This document shows, in pieces, positions 7,301-13,017 of a stretch of 14,462 bases of DNA. Every line of letters begins with the position of its first letter. The stretch's first letter is position 1. Location of the stretch: the NCBI RefSeq assembly GCF_905187505.1, contig NZ_CAJJIC010000051.1:1-14462 (forward strand). Direction: 5' to 3'. The notes below the pieces were generated by a model that worked only from the letters and a program-made list of their open reading frames with translations, searched no databases and was not told the origin of the DNA. The translations under genes and the position numbers were made by a program. The DNA is from an uncultured Mailhella sp. (lineage in GTDB: Bacteria; Desulfobacterota; Desulfovibrionia; Desulfovibrionales; Desulfovibrionaceae).

Positions 7301-7918
7301 CAGGGCGTGCCCATGGACCGCAACGCCGTTTTGTGCGGCATTACGGGGCACGACCTCGGCAGGCAGGGCGGCGGCACCGACCGCTGGGAAGACAGAAGCG
7401 CCAACATGACCGTGGACGCCATGAAGGCCGCCTTCGGCAACGCCACTCTGGGCGCGGACTACGAGCAGGCCGTGAGGGACAGCATAGACGCCCACCGCGG
7501 GCAGACGCTGGAAGCCATGCTGCTCAACGCCGCCGACTCTCTGGACATAGGCCGCACGCAGGAATTCAATCCCGAGCGCTTCGCCTTCCTGCACGGCAAG
7601 GAGGGCGAGAAGCCCACGAAAAGCGCGGAGGACATACGCAGAGAGCTTGCCGTGGAGGCCGACAGGCTTCAGCGTCTCACCAATCCGCTCTGCAAGTCCC
7701 GCAACGTGCTGGACAAGCTCGTGCAGACTGCGGCCACCGCTCCCGCGCCCCTAGCCGAAAGGTGCATGCAGGACAGGCGGGATATGCTCGACGCCATACG
7801 GGAAGATTTCGCCAGGGAATGGAACAAGGATGCAGACACCTTCATGAGCGGCATCGAAAAGGTGATCGCCGATCATGCAGACCTCTTCCCCCTGCTTTCC
7901 AAGTATTACAGACCGTAA
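4319..7918 (+). CDS. Putative type III secretion effector with HD/phosphodiesterase domain
   Basis: This is a 1199-residue protein with no signal peptide or membrane segment. ATG 4319 is chosen for its AAGGAGGAG ribosome site (4305-4313) and the sigma-54 start near 4282. Residues 1-260 look like a polar leader and then helices, the usual place for a secretion signal and chaperone-binding segment. Residues about 270-600 contain RPVYGALN (351-358), YGS (373-375) and YIEAQIQG (536-543). As I recall the families, these resemble DUF3626 and, loosely, the R-S-E triad of ADP-ribosyltransferases. Residues about 600-930 are mostly helical. Residues about 965-1085 form an HD-type metal phosphohydrolase: H973-G-R-G-H977-xx-R980, H1011-D1012-LGR with TDRWE to E1024, H1059, and NAADSLD with D1073 and D1076. 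The chaperone gene downstream is the main evidence for secretion by a type III system. The substrate is unknown. It could instead be a cytoplasmic HD hydrolase. Confidence 0.72.
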   Translation: MPRIQPDQILHSQLEARGITEKTGVFGKHRVQLGKGEPIRLDSIKANKVPFQGFTTATKIVRGREGLTKTANEALQVLKEPGTLKARDLLGCLKAAQEFMTRLDKLGQLSPQQKESPLWAFAPAVENLSNAELAAVYQAFNSADMDLLQSALMREGQINAKAGDARSAASLLFDLQALVLKEVSNRTVRGMVDDLVAAHPEDASLTALRMPPRLSEEYGAQGAAIAPAQPHDITPANLRTLVETAAESATTREKTAAGETEALRRRDLPSVSVKEMADILRSAELTINVDVDVLLSESGIMAHPDEPMKNIFHLAAEETLIKGEGYLARRDAAERLLFPELEGHAVQADERPVYGALNVQGRRIGAVSAGAGYGSAAIVLKDDVARRATYIAEDTFYAPVVNMSQERRADFYALLDGAGLPAEFTTACRDVNSAEHKALENWFDSIAKVPDARASAFIALPSDIRLTDLDQESHFKALLLNCFGDRAATRSLLATHDNLEALIPHMSTFDGNALALAAMKNADGSHPRVHLTGAQYIEAQIQGPLIPSRDIAEIRIDINDVPEENLEELRARMAAFEERTGIHVNLIKNFDLGREVEGINRLHQEEKVFQASHLDRERIDAEAEAVLTDLPGHIAKLIESEQIGDNLAPGTLRLEGNALASLAGKFMQTIQADMKNLGQASLEPQSLVRQAFQKAAKPMLQQKAALLTELERLPFATQAQKDAFAFWVCSARVLRSPEELRIIHTHATAQANVLRGLMNAGAAPSPEDVFRSIGALMQRASDDLNGFIQNLGDADFGADDKAAELDRISFMSLAMLENGSPAVDRQAMQRLQSRLNSPEQLSFMGQLFQVGHRSGDEALADAADFGVMSSTLLLMQRNAVNASRVAGADLKDVPTFTAELSLIPQSTREALREVAPQTAAVLDRTHPGYPAFPAAAMPAAMPADGRARRNFLIANLDAYMNHEQTFERGTSVHGRGHIARAFIFASVMCSMLEEQGVPMDRNAVLCGITGHDLGRQGGGTDRWEDRSANMTVDAMKAAFGNATLGADYEQAVRDSIDAHRGQTLEAMLLNAADSLDIGRTQEFNPERFAFLHGKEGEKPTKSAEDIRRELAVEADRLQRLTNPLCKSRNVLDKLVQTAATAPAPLAERCMQDRRDMLDAIREDFAREWNKDADTFMSGIEKVIADHADLFPLLSKYYRP

Positions 7919-7927
7919 CGCTTGACC

Positions 7928-7954
7928 GGGGGAAGGAGCCAGGCTTCTTCCCCC
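7928..7954 (+). other. Strong hairpin between effector and chaperone genes
   Basis: GGGGGAAGGAGC (7928-7939) pairs with GCTTCTTCCCCC (7943-7954) over 12 bp, including one G-U pair, around a CAG loop. No U-tract follows, so it is not a classical terminator. It may protect the effector mRNA end, mark a processing site, or adjust the effector-to-chaperone ratio. No separate promoter for the chaperone gene was seen. Confidence 0.55.
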
Positions 7955-8009
7955 TTGAAGACCGACCCGAAATTAAAGCAGGAGCCCACGCTCATCAAGG
8001 AGTTTGGCC

Positions 8010-8477
8010 ATGGAATGGAACACCGCGCTGGAGAGCTTCGGGCGCTCTCTGGGCATCGATGATCTTGTCCCCGACGCCGACGGCAGCTGCTCGCTGCTTT
8101 TCGACGGCGAAAACGAAGTCACCTTCACCCACGACAAGGAAGACCACGCGCTCTTCATGTACTCTGAAATAGGCGACGCCTCCGACCTTTCCGGGAAGGC
8201 CTGTCTCGCGCTGCTCGAAGATTCGCTTCTCGGCGCAAAGACCGGCGGCGCGGCGCTTTCCGTCCACGGCGCGCTCGGCCGCGTCGTGCTCTGGAAAAGA
8301 TTCGACGAGAGCGCCCTCACCCCCGACATTCTGAGCCTTGTCGTCAACGACTTTCTCGCACAGGTCCAGACATGGAAAAAAAGACTGACCGAACTTTGCA
8401 CCGCGCCCGGCGCGGCTGAAGCGCCGTCGGAAGGATCGTCTCTCGATGCCATGACCAACTTCGGCTTGTTCGTCTGA
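8010..8477 (+). CDS. CesT/Tir-type type III secretion chaperone
   Basis: This 155-residue acidic protein has the layout of class I secretion chaperones of the CesT/Tir family. It starts with a helix ending in FGRSLGIDDL (10-19). Strands follow with SCSLLFDGENEVTFTHD (26-42) and HALFMYSEIGD (46-56). A helix reads ACLALLEDSLLGAKTGGAAL (64-83). The strand RVVLWKRF (91-98) leads to a long C-terminal helix, about 104-130, containing FLAQVQTWKKRL. Such proteins form dimers that keep one effector partly unfolded and deliver it to the secretion ATPase. ATG 8010 follows AAGGAG at 7997-8002; a TTG two codons upstream is less likely. It lies 91 bp after the large effector gene on the same strand, the usual arrangement of an effector and its chaperone. 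The tail after 131 is poorly conserved-looking and probably flexible. Confidence 0.85.
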   Translation: MEWNTALESFGRSLGIDDLVPDADGSCSLLFDGENEVTFTHDKEDHALFMYSEIGDASDLSGKACLALLEDSLLGAKTGGAALSVHGALGRVVLWKRFDESALTPDILSLVVNDFLAQVQTWKKRLTELCTAPGAAEAPSEGSSLDAMTNFGLFV

Positions 8478-8499
8478 GAGCCGAAAGATTAAAACGGCA

Positions 8500-8529
8500 G
8501 GGCCGGATCTGCGCGAGGCAGTCCGGCCC
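8500..8529. terminator. Bidirectional terminator between chaperone gene and proB
   Basis: GGGCCGGA (8500-8507) and TCCGGCCC (8522-8529) form a perfect 8-bp stem. It extends by CTGC/GCAG across a one-base bulge to a 5-nt loop. Neither side has a long U-tract: the minus-strand side reads TGCCGTTTTAATC and the plus side TTGTCT. It sits between convergent genes, so it probably serves both. Confidence 0.6.
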
Positions 8530-8549
8530 TTGTCTAAAAAAACGTGCGT

Positions 8550-9695
8550 CTACACCGCCGCATTGATGAGCAGATTGTCCCTGTGGATGACTTCGGGATA
8601 GTGGGCGTCGCCGAGAACGGCGGCCACTTCCACACGACGCAGCCCCTTGATGCGCTCAAGCTCCTCGGAAGAGTAGTTGGTGAGCCCCACGCCTATGTGA
8701 TGCTCCCCGCACACGACGCGCACGAGGGCCCCGGGCTCGAAGGAGCCTTCCACGGCCGTCACGCCGCCGGGAAGCAGGCTTCCGCCCTTCTCCTCCAGTG
8801 CGCGGGCCGCGCCTTCATCCACCACGACGGTGCCCTGCGGCTCGGACTGATAGGCCATCCAGTACTTGCGCCGGGACACGGCCTGTTCCGCCGGGCATAC
8901 CCATGTTCCCACATGCTCTCCGGCAAAGGCGCGGTCGAGAATGTCGGGACGACGCCCGGGCAGAATCAGCGTAGGAACGCCGAGCTGGGACGCACGACGG
9001 GCGGCCATGAGCTTGGAACGCATGCCGCCGGTGCCCACGCTGGTCTTGGCGCCGCAAAGCGACTCTATGTCCAGGGAGGCAATGTCCTCAATGCTGTCGA
9101 GACAGGGAACGACTGCACCGGGGACCGCCTTTTCGGGGTTGACCGCCAGCACGCCGTCCGCACTCGTGAGATTGATGTAGAGATCACCTTCCACCAGATT
9201 GAGCAGAAGACTGGCAAGCTGGTCGTTGTCGCCGAACTTGAGTTCCTGCACGGCCACGGTGTCGTTCTCGTTGACGATGGGGACGACGCCCCAGTCGAGC
9301 AGGTTCATGAAGGTGTTGCGGGCGTTGAGAAAACGGGTACGGCTGCGCAGATCGTCCCTCGTGAGCAGCACCTGAGCGCACAGAAGCCCCTGCGAGGCAA
9401 AGGCGTGCTCATACTCGCGCATGAGACAGCCCTGACCTATGGCAGCAAGCGCCTGCTTGCCGGAAAGTCCCACCACGCTGCGGCCGCGGTCGGGCAGAGC
9501 CGTTCTTCCGGCCGCCACCGCGCCGGAACTGACCAGACAGACACGCCTGCCCTGGCGGGACAGACGGGCCAGCTGCTCCACAAGATTGTACAGCACGGAA
9601 AGGTGCAGGCCGTCGGCCGTGGTGAGCACGGCGCTTCCCACCTTCACCACAAGGGTATGCGCCGTTTTCAGCGTCTTTTCACGGGTATTCATCAT
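8550..9695 (-). CDS. proB: Glutamate 5-kinase (first step of proline synthesis)
   Basis: This 381-residue cytosolic kinase phosphorylates L-glutamate to gamma-glutamyl phosphate, the first and usually proline-inhibited step of proline synthesis. The amino-acid-kinase domain spans about 12-260 with KVGSA (18-22), SSGAV (56-60), NENDTV (142-147), FGDNDQLA (154-161) and the ATP-site GTGGM (221-225). A C-terminal PUA domain (about 285-365) is present, as in most bacterial ProB. The ATG overlaps the stop of obg (ATGATGA), which suggests translational coupling. A second ATG follows immediately at 9692, so the exact start is uncertain by one codon. The obg-proB order is common in proteobacteria. proA is not in the window. 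Confidence 0.96.
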   Translation of the reverse strand: MMNTREKTLKTAHTLVVKVGSAVLTTADGLHLSVLYNLVEQLARLSRQGRRVCLVSSGAVAAGRTALPDRGRSVVGLSGKQALAAIGQGCLMREYEHAFASQGLLCAQVLLTRDDLRSRTRFLNARNTFMNLLDWGVVPIVNENDTVAVQELKFGDNDQLASLLLNLVEGDLYINLTSADGVLAVNPEKAVPGAVVPCLDSIEDIASLDIESLCGAKTSVGTGGMRSKLMAARRASQLGVPTLILPGRRPDILDRAFAGEHVGTWVCPAEQAVSRRKYWMAYQSEPQGTVVVDEGAARALEEKGGSLLPGGVTAVEGSFEPGALVRVVCGEHHIGVGLTNYSSEELERIKGLRRVEVAAVLGDAHYPEVIHRDNLLINAAV

Positions 9696-10795
9696 TCACG
9701 CGTCCATATCACTTCGATGTCGGGGAACTCTTCATCCACCACCACTTCCTCCTGATAATGGACGAAGGGGTCATTGAAGTCCAGTTCGTCGCGCAGCTTC
9801 CACATGCGCGCCACGAGCTCTTCGAGGCCTATGTTCTCGCGGGCGGAAATGAACACGATGTCGCGTCCGTCGGCCTTCGCTCTGGCCTTTACGGCCTCAA
9901 GCTCCTCCGGCGTGCGCAGATCTATCTTGTTCACGACTTCTATCTGACGGCGCAGCGCCAGTTCCGGATCGAAACGGGACAGCTCCTCGTTGATGAGATC
10001 AAAGCCTTCCCAGGGATTCTCCGACTCGAGGTTCACGTCCTCGATGCTGAGAATGTGCACGAGAAAGCGCGTGCGCTCCACATGACGCAGAAAGCGGTCG
10101 CCGAGGCCCTGACCGGCGTGTGCGCCCTCGATAAGACCGGGAATGTCGGCAATGACCATGCGTCTGTCGGGATCGCAGTCGTCGATGAGCACGCCGAGAT
10201 TGGGGGTCAGCGTGGTGAAGGGATAATCCGCAATCTTGGGACGGGCCGCGGACACGCGCGACAGGAAGGTGGACTTTCCGGCATTGGGCAGACCGAGAAG
10301 GCCGGCGTCGGCCAGAATCTTGAGTTCCAGCCGGAAGGAGCGCTCTTCGCCGGGTTCGCCCTTCTGTGCGAAGCGAGGCGCGCGCATGGTGGAGGACTTG
10401 AAATGTTCGTTGCCCTTGCCGCCGCGGCCGCCCGCCGCAAGAAGCACCAGCTTGTCGGGATCGGAAATGTCGGCAAAGAGCTCTTCGCCTTCGCCGGTGC
10501 GCTCATAAAGCTGGGTTCCGGCAGGAAGCTCGATGATGAGGTCCTCGCCCTTGTGTCCGTCGCACTGACTGCCCATGCCGCCCTGACCGTTCTCGGCCTC
10601 ATAAATGCGCTTCAGGCGGAAGTCGTACAGACTGTACAGTCTGGTGGAAGCGCGGGCGTACACGTTGCCGCCGTCGCCGCCGTTGCCCCCGTCGGGGCCG
10701 CCCTTGGCCACGAACTTTTCACGGCGGAAGGAAACGCAGCCGTTTCCTCCCTTGCCGGCCTTTACCTGAATGGTGGCTTCATCCACAAATTTCAT
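9692..10795 (-). CDS. obg: Ribosome-associated GTPase Obg/CgtA
   Basis: This 367-residue essential-type GTPase binds the 50S subunit and helps late assembly and stress control. The glycine-rich Obg fold covers residues 1-160 with GKGGNG (14-19) and KGGPDGGNGGDGG (31-43). The G domain carries G1 GLPNAGKS (168-175), G2 TT (194-195), G3 DIPG (217-220), G4 NKID (289-292) and G5 SAR (317-319). The length is normal, with a short acidic C-terminal tail (348-360). ATG 10795 is preceded on the minus strand by GAGGAAAG. It follows rpmA by about 300 bp, in the classic rplU-rpmA-obg order, but a hairpin lies in the gap. It may be expressed partly by read-through and partly from its own promoter. Confidence 0.97.
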   Translation of the reverse strand: MKFVDEATIQVKAGKGGNGCVSFRREKFVAKGGPDGGNGGDGGNVYARASTRLYSLYDFRLKRIYEAENGQGGMGSQCDGHKGEDLIIELPAGTQLYERTGEGEELFADISDPDKLVLLAAGGRGGKGNEHFKSSTMRAPRFAQKGEPGEERSFRLELKILADAGLLGLPNAGKSTFLSRVSAARPKIADYPFTTLTPNLGVLIDDCDPDRRMVIADIPGLIEGAHAGQGLGDRFLRHVERTRFLVHILSIEDVNLESENPWEGFDLINEELSRFDPELALRRQIEVVNKIDLRTPEELEAVKARAKADGRDIVFISARENIGLEELVARMWKLRDELDFNDPFVHYQEEVVVDEEFPDIEVIWTRE

Positions 10796-11024
10796 ATGCT
10801 TTCCTCACGATTGGGACGCGACGCCGCCGACGGCCGCGAAAGGACTCCGTCTGCCGCCGGTGGCGCGGCGACCGCCCTGCTTCCAGAGAAAGCGGCATCC
10901 TGCCGCGCGAAGCAGAAAGCGGCCTTACCGCCGCGGACGCTCCGGCAGAAACGGCACGCGTCGGATTCAGAGAGGGGATGCCGCCGGGCAAGCCGCCGTA
11001 TGCGGCAAAAGGCCTGCTTCCCCG
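10796..11024. other. Non-coding spacer between rpmA terminator and obg
   Basis: This GC-rich stretch has no credible gene on either strand; the open frames are arginine/alanine-rich and lack family features. I could not identify a confident -35/-10 pair for obg. The obg ribosome site is at the left edge. Confidence 0.5.
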
Positions 11025-11068
11025 AAAAATGACACAAAGGGCGAGAAGAGCCATGGCCCTTCTCGCCC
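11025..11068 (-). terminator. Terminator/attenuator after rplU-rpmA
   Basis: GGGCGAGAAG (11039-11048) and CTTCTCGCCC (11059-11068) form a perfect 10-bp stem. Its loop contains a further GCC/GGC pair. On the minus strand it is followed by TTTGTGTCATTTTT, an interrupted U-tract. It begins about 25 bp after the rpmA stop. The imperfect U-tract may allow partial read-through into obg. Confidence 0.7.
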
Positions 11069-11092
11069 CAACAAATCATGCCGTAAGCGCAG

Positions 11093-11368
11093 TTACGCCG
11101 CGGCTTCCGCGGGCACGATGCTCACGCGCTTGTGCACGCGACGCTTGCGGAGGAACTTTTCAAACTTCACCACGCCGTCGCACTTGGCGAAAAGGGTGTA
11201 GTCGCGGCCCATGCCGACATTGGCGCCGGGATAGACCACGGTGCCGAGCTGACGAACGATGATGTTGCCGGCAAGAACATGCTGGCCGCCGAAGCGCTTC
11301 ACGCCTCTGCGCTGACCTTCACTGTCACGACCGTTGCGGGAGCTGCCGCCTGCTTTTTTATGTGCCAT
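11093..11368 (-). CDS. rpmA: 50S ribosomal protein L27
   Basis: This 91-residue L27 begins MAHKKAGGSS-NGRDS and lacks the cleaved N-terminal extension seen in Firmicutes. That short basic N-terminus reaches toward the peptidyl-transferase centre. The core includes RRGVKRFGGQ (20-29), GNIIVRQLGT (34-43) and MGRDYTLFA (53-61). The C-terminus is basic and then alanine-rich. ATG 11368 is preceded on the minus strand by AAGGAGT. The gene lies 33 bp downstream of rplU and is certainly co-transcribed with it. Confidence 0.98.
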   Translation of the reverse strand: MAHKKAGGSSRNGRDSEGQRRGVKRFGGQHVLAGNIIVRQLGTVVYPGANVGMGRDYTLFAKCDGVVKFEKFLRKRRVHKRVSIVPAEAAA

Positions 11369-11401
11369 GATGAAACTCCTTGGAAAATAGCGGTACGCCC
11401 G

Positions 11402-11710
11402 TTAGGCGACGATACCGGTAACAGTAAGAACGGTGTATTCCTGACGATGGCCCTGGGTGCGGCGTTCAGCCTTGCGGCGCTTGTGCTTGAACACCACGAC
11501 CTTGTCGCCGAGGATGTGATCAACGACCTTGGCGGTCACCTTGGCGCCTTCCACGACGGGGGTGCCGATCTTGGTGTTTTCGCCGCCGATCATGAGCACG
11601 CGGTCGAGGGACACTTCGCTGTCCTTTTCAGCGTTCATGAGGTCGACAACCACCTTGTTGCCTTCCTGAACGCGGTACTGCTTGCCGAGCACTTCAACAA
11701 TAGCGTACAT
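11402..11710 (-). CDS. rplU: 50S ribosomal protein L21
   Basis: This 102-residue L21 starts MYAIVEVLGKQYRVQEG and contains the KVVVFKHKRRK RNA-binding segment (about 69-79) and the typical C-terminal RQEYTVLTVTGI. L21 binds 23S rRNA and is an early assembly protein. A strong CGGAGG ribosome site lies just before ATG 11710. It is the first gene of the ribosomal pair; a long non-coding interval upstream probably holds its promoter. Confidence 0.98.
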   Translation of the reverse strand: MYAIVEVLGKQYRVQEGNKVVVDLMNAEKDSEVSLDRVLMIGGENTKIGTPVVEGAKVTAKVVDHILGDKVVVFKHKRRKAERRTQGHRQEYTVLTVTGIVA

Positions 11711-11854
11711 TAAAACCTCCGAAAAACGGGTCAGAAATGAAGCCTGCTTCCCATATTACAGGTAAACCGGCGAACCGGAAGCCGCCATGCGGCGCACACT
11801 CCCTGTATGATGCTGGCAGGCATGATGACCTGTTCCCGTCGGTCGGTGCAGGTG

Positions 11855-11881
11855 CGTCTTCCCGAAAGAAGACGACTTTTT
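11855..11881 (+). terminator. Terminator-like hairpin with no known plus-strand gene
   Basis: CGTCTTC (11855-11861) pairs perfectly with GAAGACG (11868-11874) around a 6-nt loop. On the plus strand ACTTTTT follows (11875-11881). It has the form of an intrinsic terminator, but all neighbouring genes run on the minus strand. Confidence 0.4.
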
Positions 11882-11929
11882 CCATTACAGGCAAGTGCTG
11901 TGCATGTCCATGCGGACATACGAAGGACG

Positions 11930-11958
11930 TACATATCCCGTTTTCCCGGAAATGGCAA
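11930..11958 (-). promoter_or_regulatory. Weak sigma-70 promoter candidate for rplU
   Basis: On the minus strand TTGCCA (11958-11953) differs from the -35 consensus by one base. It is 17 bp from TATGTA (11935-11930), a poor -10 box. If used, it would give rplU a leader of a little over 200 nt containing several hairpins. Confidence 0.25.
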
Positions 11959-11964
11959 GTCTTT

Positions 11965-11997
11965 TTCTCCGCCACGGAAAATTTTCCGAACGGAGAA
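11965..11997. repeat. 33-bp nested palindrome
   Basis: A perfect 14-bp palindrome CGGAAAATTTTCCG (11975-11988) is enclosed by a second perfect inverted repeat, TTCTCCG (11965-11971) and CGGAGAA (11991-11997). The palindrome's GGAAA...TTTCC arms recur in GGAAAGCTTTCC at 12041-12052, 65 bp away centre to centre. It could be a protein-binding dyad or a structured RNA segment. Confidence 0.45.
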
Positions 11998-12040
11998 GTC
12001 CGGTCAGCCCTTCAGAGACAGGCCGTCCGGGACTCGGGAC

Positions 12041-12052
12041 GGAAAGCTTTCC
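12041..12052. repeat. Perfect 12-bp palindrome GGAAAGCTTTCC
   Basis: This palindrome shares its GGAAA/TTTCC arms with the palindrome at 11976-11987. Two such perfect palindromes in one non-coding interval may be paired sites for a dimeric regulator. No regulator is encoded nearby. Confidence 0.3.
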
Positions 12053-12282
12053 TCCCGCCTTCGACGTCCGCCTCCCCAAGACCTGTTTTCCCTTTGGACT
12101 TTCCAAAGGACAGAGCCCCTGCGGGTGCTTCCGTGCACATTCCGACCTCTTCCATACGTTCTCCGGAAGGGGCGGCAGAGCACGCGGAAGCGGTCGCAAC
12201 ACGTCTCCGCTCCGACGGAAGAGCACGGCGACGTCTGGAATTCACGACAAATCCCCGAAGAGCCTCTGACTCAGTTCCGCCC

Positions 12283-12355
12283 GGGGGACAAGACTGCCTT
12301 TTCCCCGCTTCCATGAAGCGGGGACGGCATCCAGGCAGATCCCCGGCTTGCCCCC
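12283..12355. other. 73-nt nested hairpin downstream of DUF1232 gene
   Basis: Four helices nest in register: GGGGG/CCCCC (12283-12287 with 12351-12355), CAAG/CTTG (12289-12292 with 12347-12350), CTGCC/GGCAG (12294-12298 with 12334-12338) and a terminal CCCCGCTTC/GAAGCGGGG stem with a CAT loop (12303-12323). No U-tract follows on either strand. It begins about 40 bp past the stop of the DUF1232 gene on that gene's transcript. Confidence 0.5.
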
Positions 12356-12395
12356 TGTCCCGACTTCCGAACCTTCAGCGGCACCATGGGACGCG

Positions 12396-12809
12396 CTATT
12401 TTTTCCCGAGGACCTTTTCCGCCCTGCCGAGCCAGCGATCAAGCGCGGCATCGGCCTTTGCCCGGACTTCGTCGTCCACGTACATGGCCACGGCGGCAAG
12501 GGCAGCGGCCAGAATGCCTATGTCGTCGGTGAATCCGAGTACGGGAACGATATCGGGAATGACATCGACGGGAAGAATGAAATACCCCAGAGCTCCTAAA
12601 ATGATGGCCCGCGTCTTTCCCGGCAGATCCTTGCGCTGAAGCGTATAATAAAGGATGAGCGCCGAACGGAGCCCCTCCTTTCCTATGGTTCCGGCAAAGC
12701 GCAGCAGCTTGGAATGAAAGGCCTCATCGGAGTACGCCTTCCGGTACGTTCCGTTCACCAGAATTTCCGGCTCCACGACTCTGCGGCCTTCGTCGTCATA
12801 TTCCGTCAT
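12396..12809 (-). CDS. DUF1232 (YkvA-like) small membrane protein
   Basis: This 137-residue protein has the DUF1232 core ALGYFILPVDVIPDIVPVLG (73-92) followed by FTDDIGILAAALAAVAMYV (93-111). These form a hydrophobic hairpin with the conserved PxDxIPD turn and DD pair. The N-terminal half (residues 1-68) is polar and contains a helix with LRFAGTIGKEGLRSALILYYTLQ. The family is widespread and usually annotated only as YkvA-like or DUF1232, with no firm function. ATG 12809 is chosen because AAAGGAG precedes it on the minus strand; the frame stays open upstream, but the added residues look random. It lies downstream of groEL on the same strand, but the groEL terminator separates them. Confidence 0.85.
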   Translation of the reverse strand: MTEYDDEGRRVVEPEILVNGTYRKAYSDEAFHSKLLRFAGTIGKEGLRSALILYYTLQRKDLPGKTRAIILGALGYFILPVDVIPDIVPVLGFTDDIGILAAALAAVAMYVDDEVRAKADAALDRWLGRAEKVLGKK

Positions 12810-12942
12810 GACATTCTCCTTTAGGAAATGCGCAGTCCGTTCCAGCTCCGGCGCGGGAGCAGAAAAACGCGACCTCAGCGCATCATGTCGGCCGTGCCTT
12901 TCATGCCTCGGCGTCAGGCCGTCGAGCCCGACGACGGACATG

Positions 12943-12978
12943 AAAAAAGGGGAGCCGCAAAGACGGTTCCCCTTTTTT
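12943..12978. terminator. Intrinsic terminator of groEL, symmetrical
   Basis: AAAAAAGGGGA-GCCG (12943-12957) pairs with CGGT-TCCCCTTTTTT (12964-12978), including one G-U pair, around a 6-nt loop. Six A and six T residues flank the stem, so it can act in either direction. For groEL, on the minus strand, it is the main terminator, about 40 bp past the stop codon. Confidence 0.85.
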
Positions 12979-12988
12979 CTATCAGGCG

Positions 12989-13008
12989 CGGCGGGCAGAA
13001 GCCCGCCG
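12989..13008 (-). other. GC hairpin just after the groEL stop
   Basis: CGGCGGGC (12989-12996) and GCCCGCCG (13001-13008) form a perfect 8-bp stem with an AGAA/TTCT tetraloop. It lies 9 bp beyond the groEL stop and before the U-tract terminator. It may protect the mRNA 3' end. Confidence 0.5.
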
Positions 13009-13017
13009 TGGCATTTC

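Larger units (their letters stand above)
11711..12395. other. 685-bp non-coding interval rich in inverted repeats
   Basis: No convincing gene lies between rplU and the DUF1232 gene; the available frames give compositionally odd translations without family features. The interval holds many dyads: a plus-strand terminator-like hairpin (11855-11881), ATGTCC-N4-GGACAT (11904-11919), a 33-bp nested dyad (11965-11997), GGAAAGCTTTCC (12041-12052), CCTTTGG-N5-CCAAAGG (12091-12109) and a 73-nt nested hairpin (12283-12355). Two weak rplU promoter candidates exist on the minus strand: TAATAT at 11758-11753 without a good -35 box, and the pair listed at 11930-11958. Confidence 0.6.

Noticed and set aside
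8544..9755. 403-codon plus-strand open frame opposite proB
   Set aside because: The minus strand clearly encodes ProB with all its motifs. The plus frame is a composition artefact.
9758..11032. 424-codon plus-strand open frame opposite obg
   Set aside because: The Obg motifs are unmistakable on the minus strand, and the plus frame has no recognisable content.
11694..11975. 93-codon minus-strand frame with several cysteines and CPHGH
   Set aside because: It looked briefly like a zinc-binding peptide. However, it starts at a GTG without a ribosome site, overlaps the start of rplU, and lies in a region full of palindromes.
11737..12639. 300-codon plus-strand open frame across the dyad-rich interval
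   Set aside because: It is rich in P, R and S, has no family features, and runs into the DUF1232 gene on the other strand.
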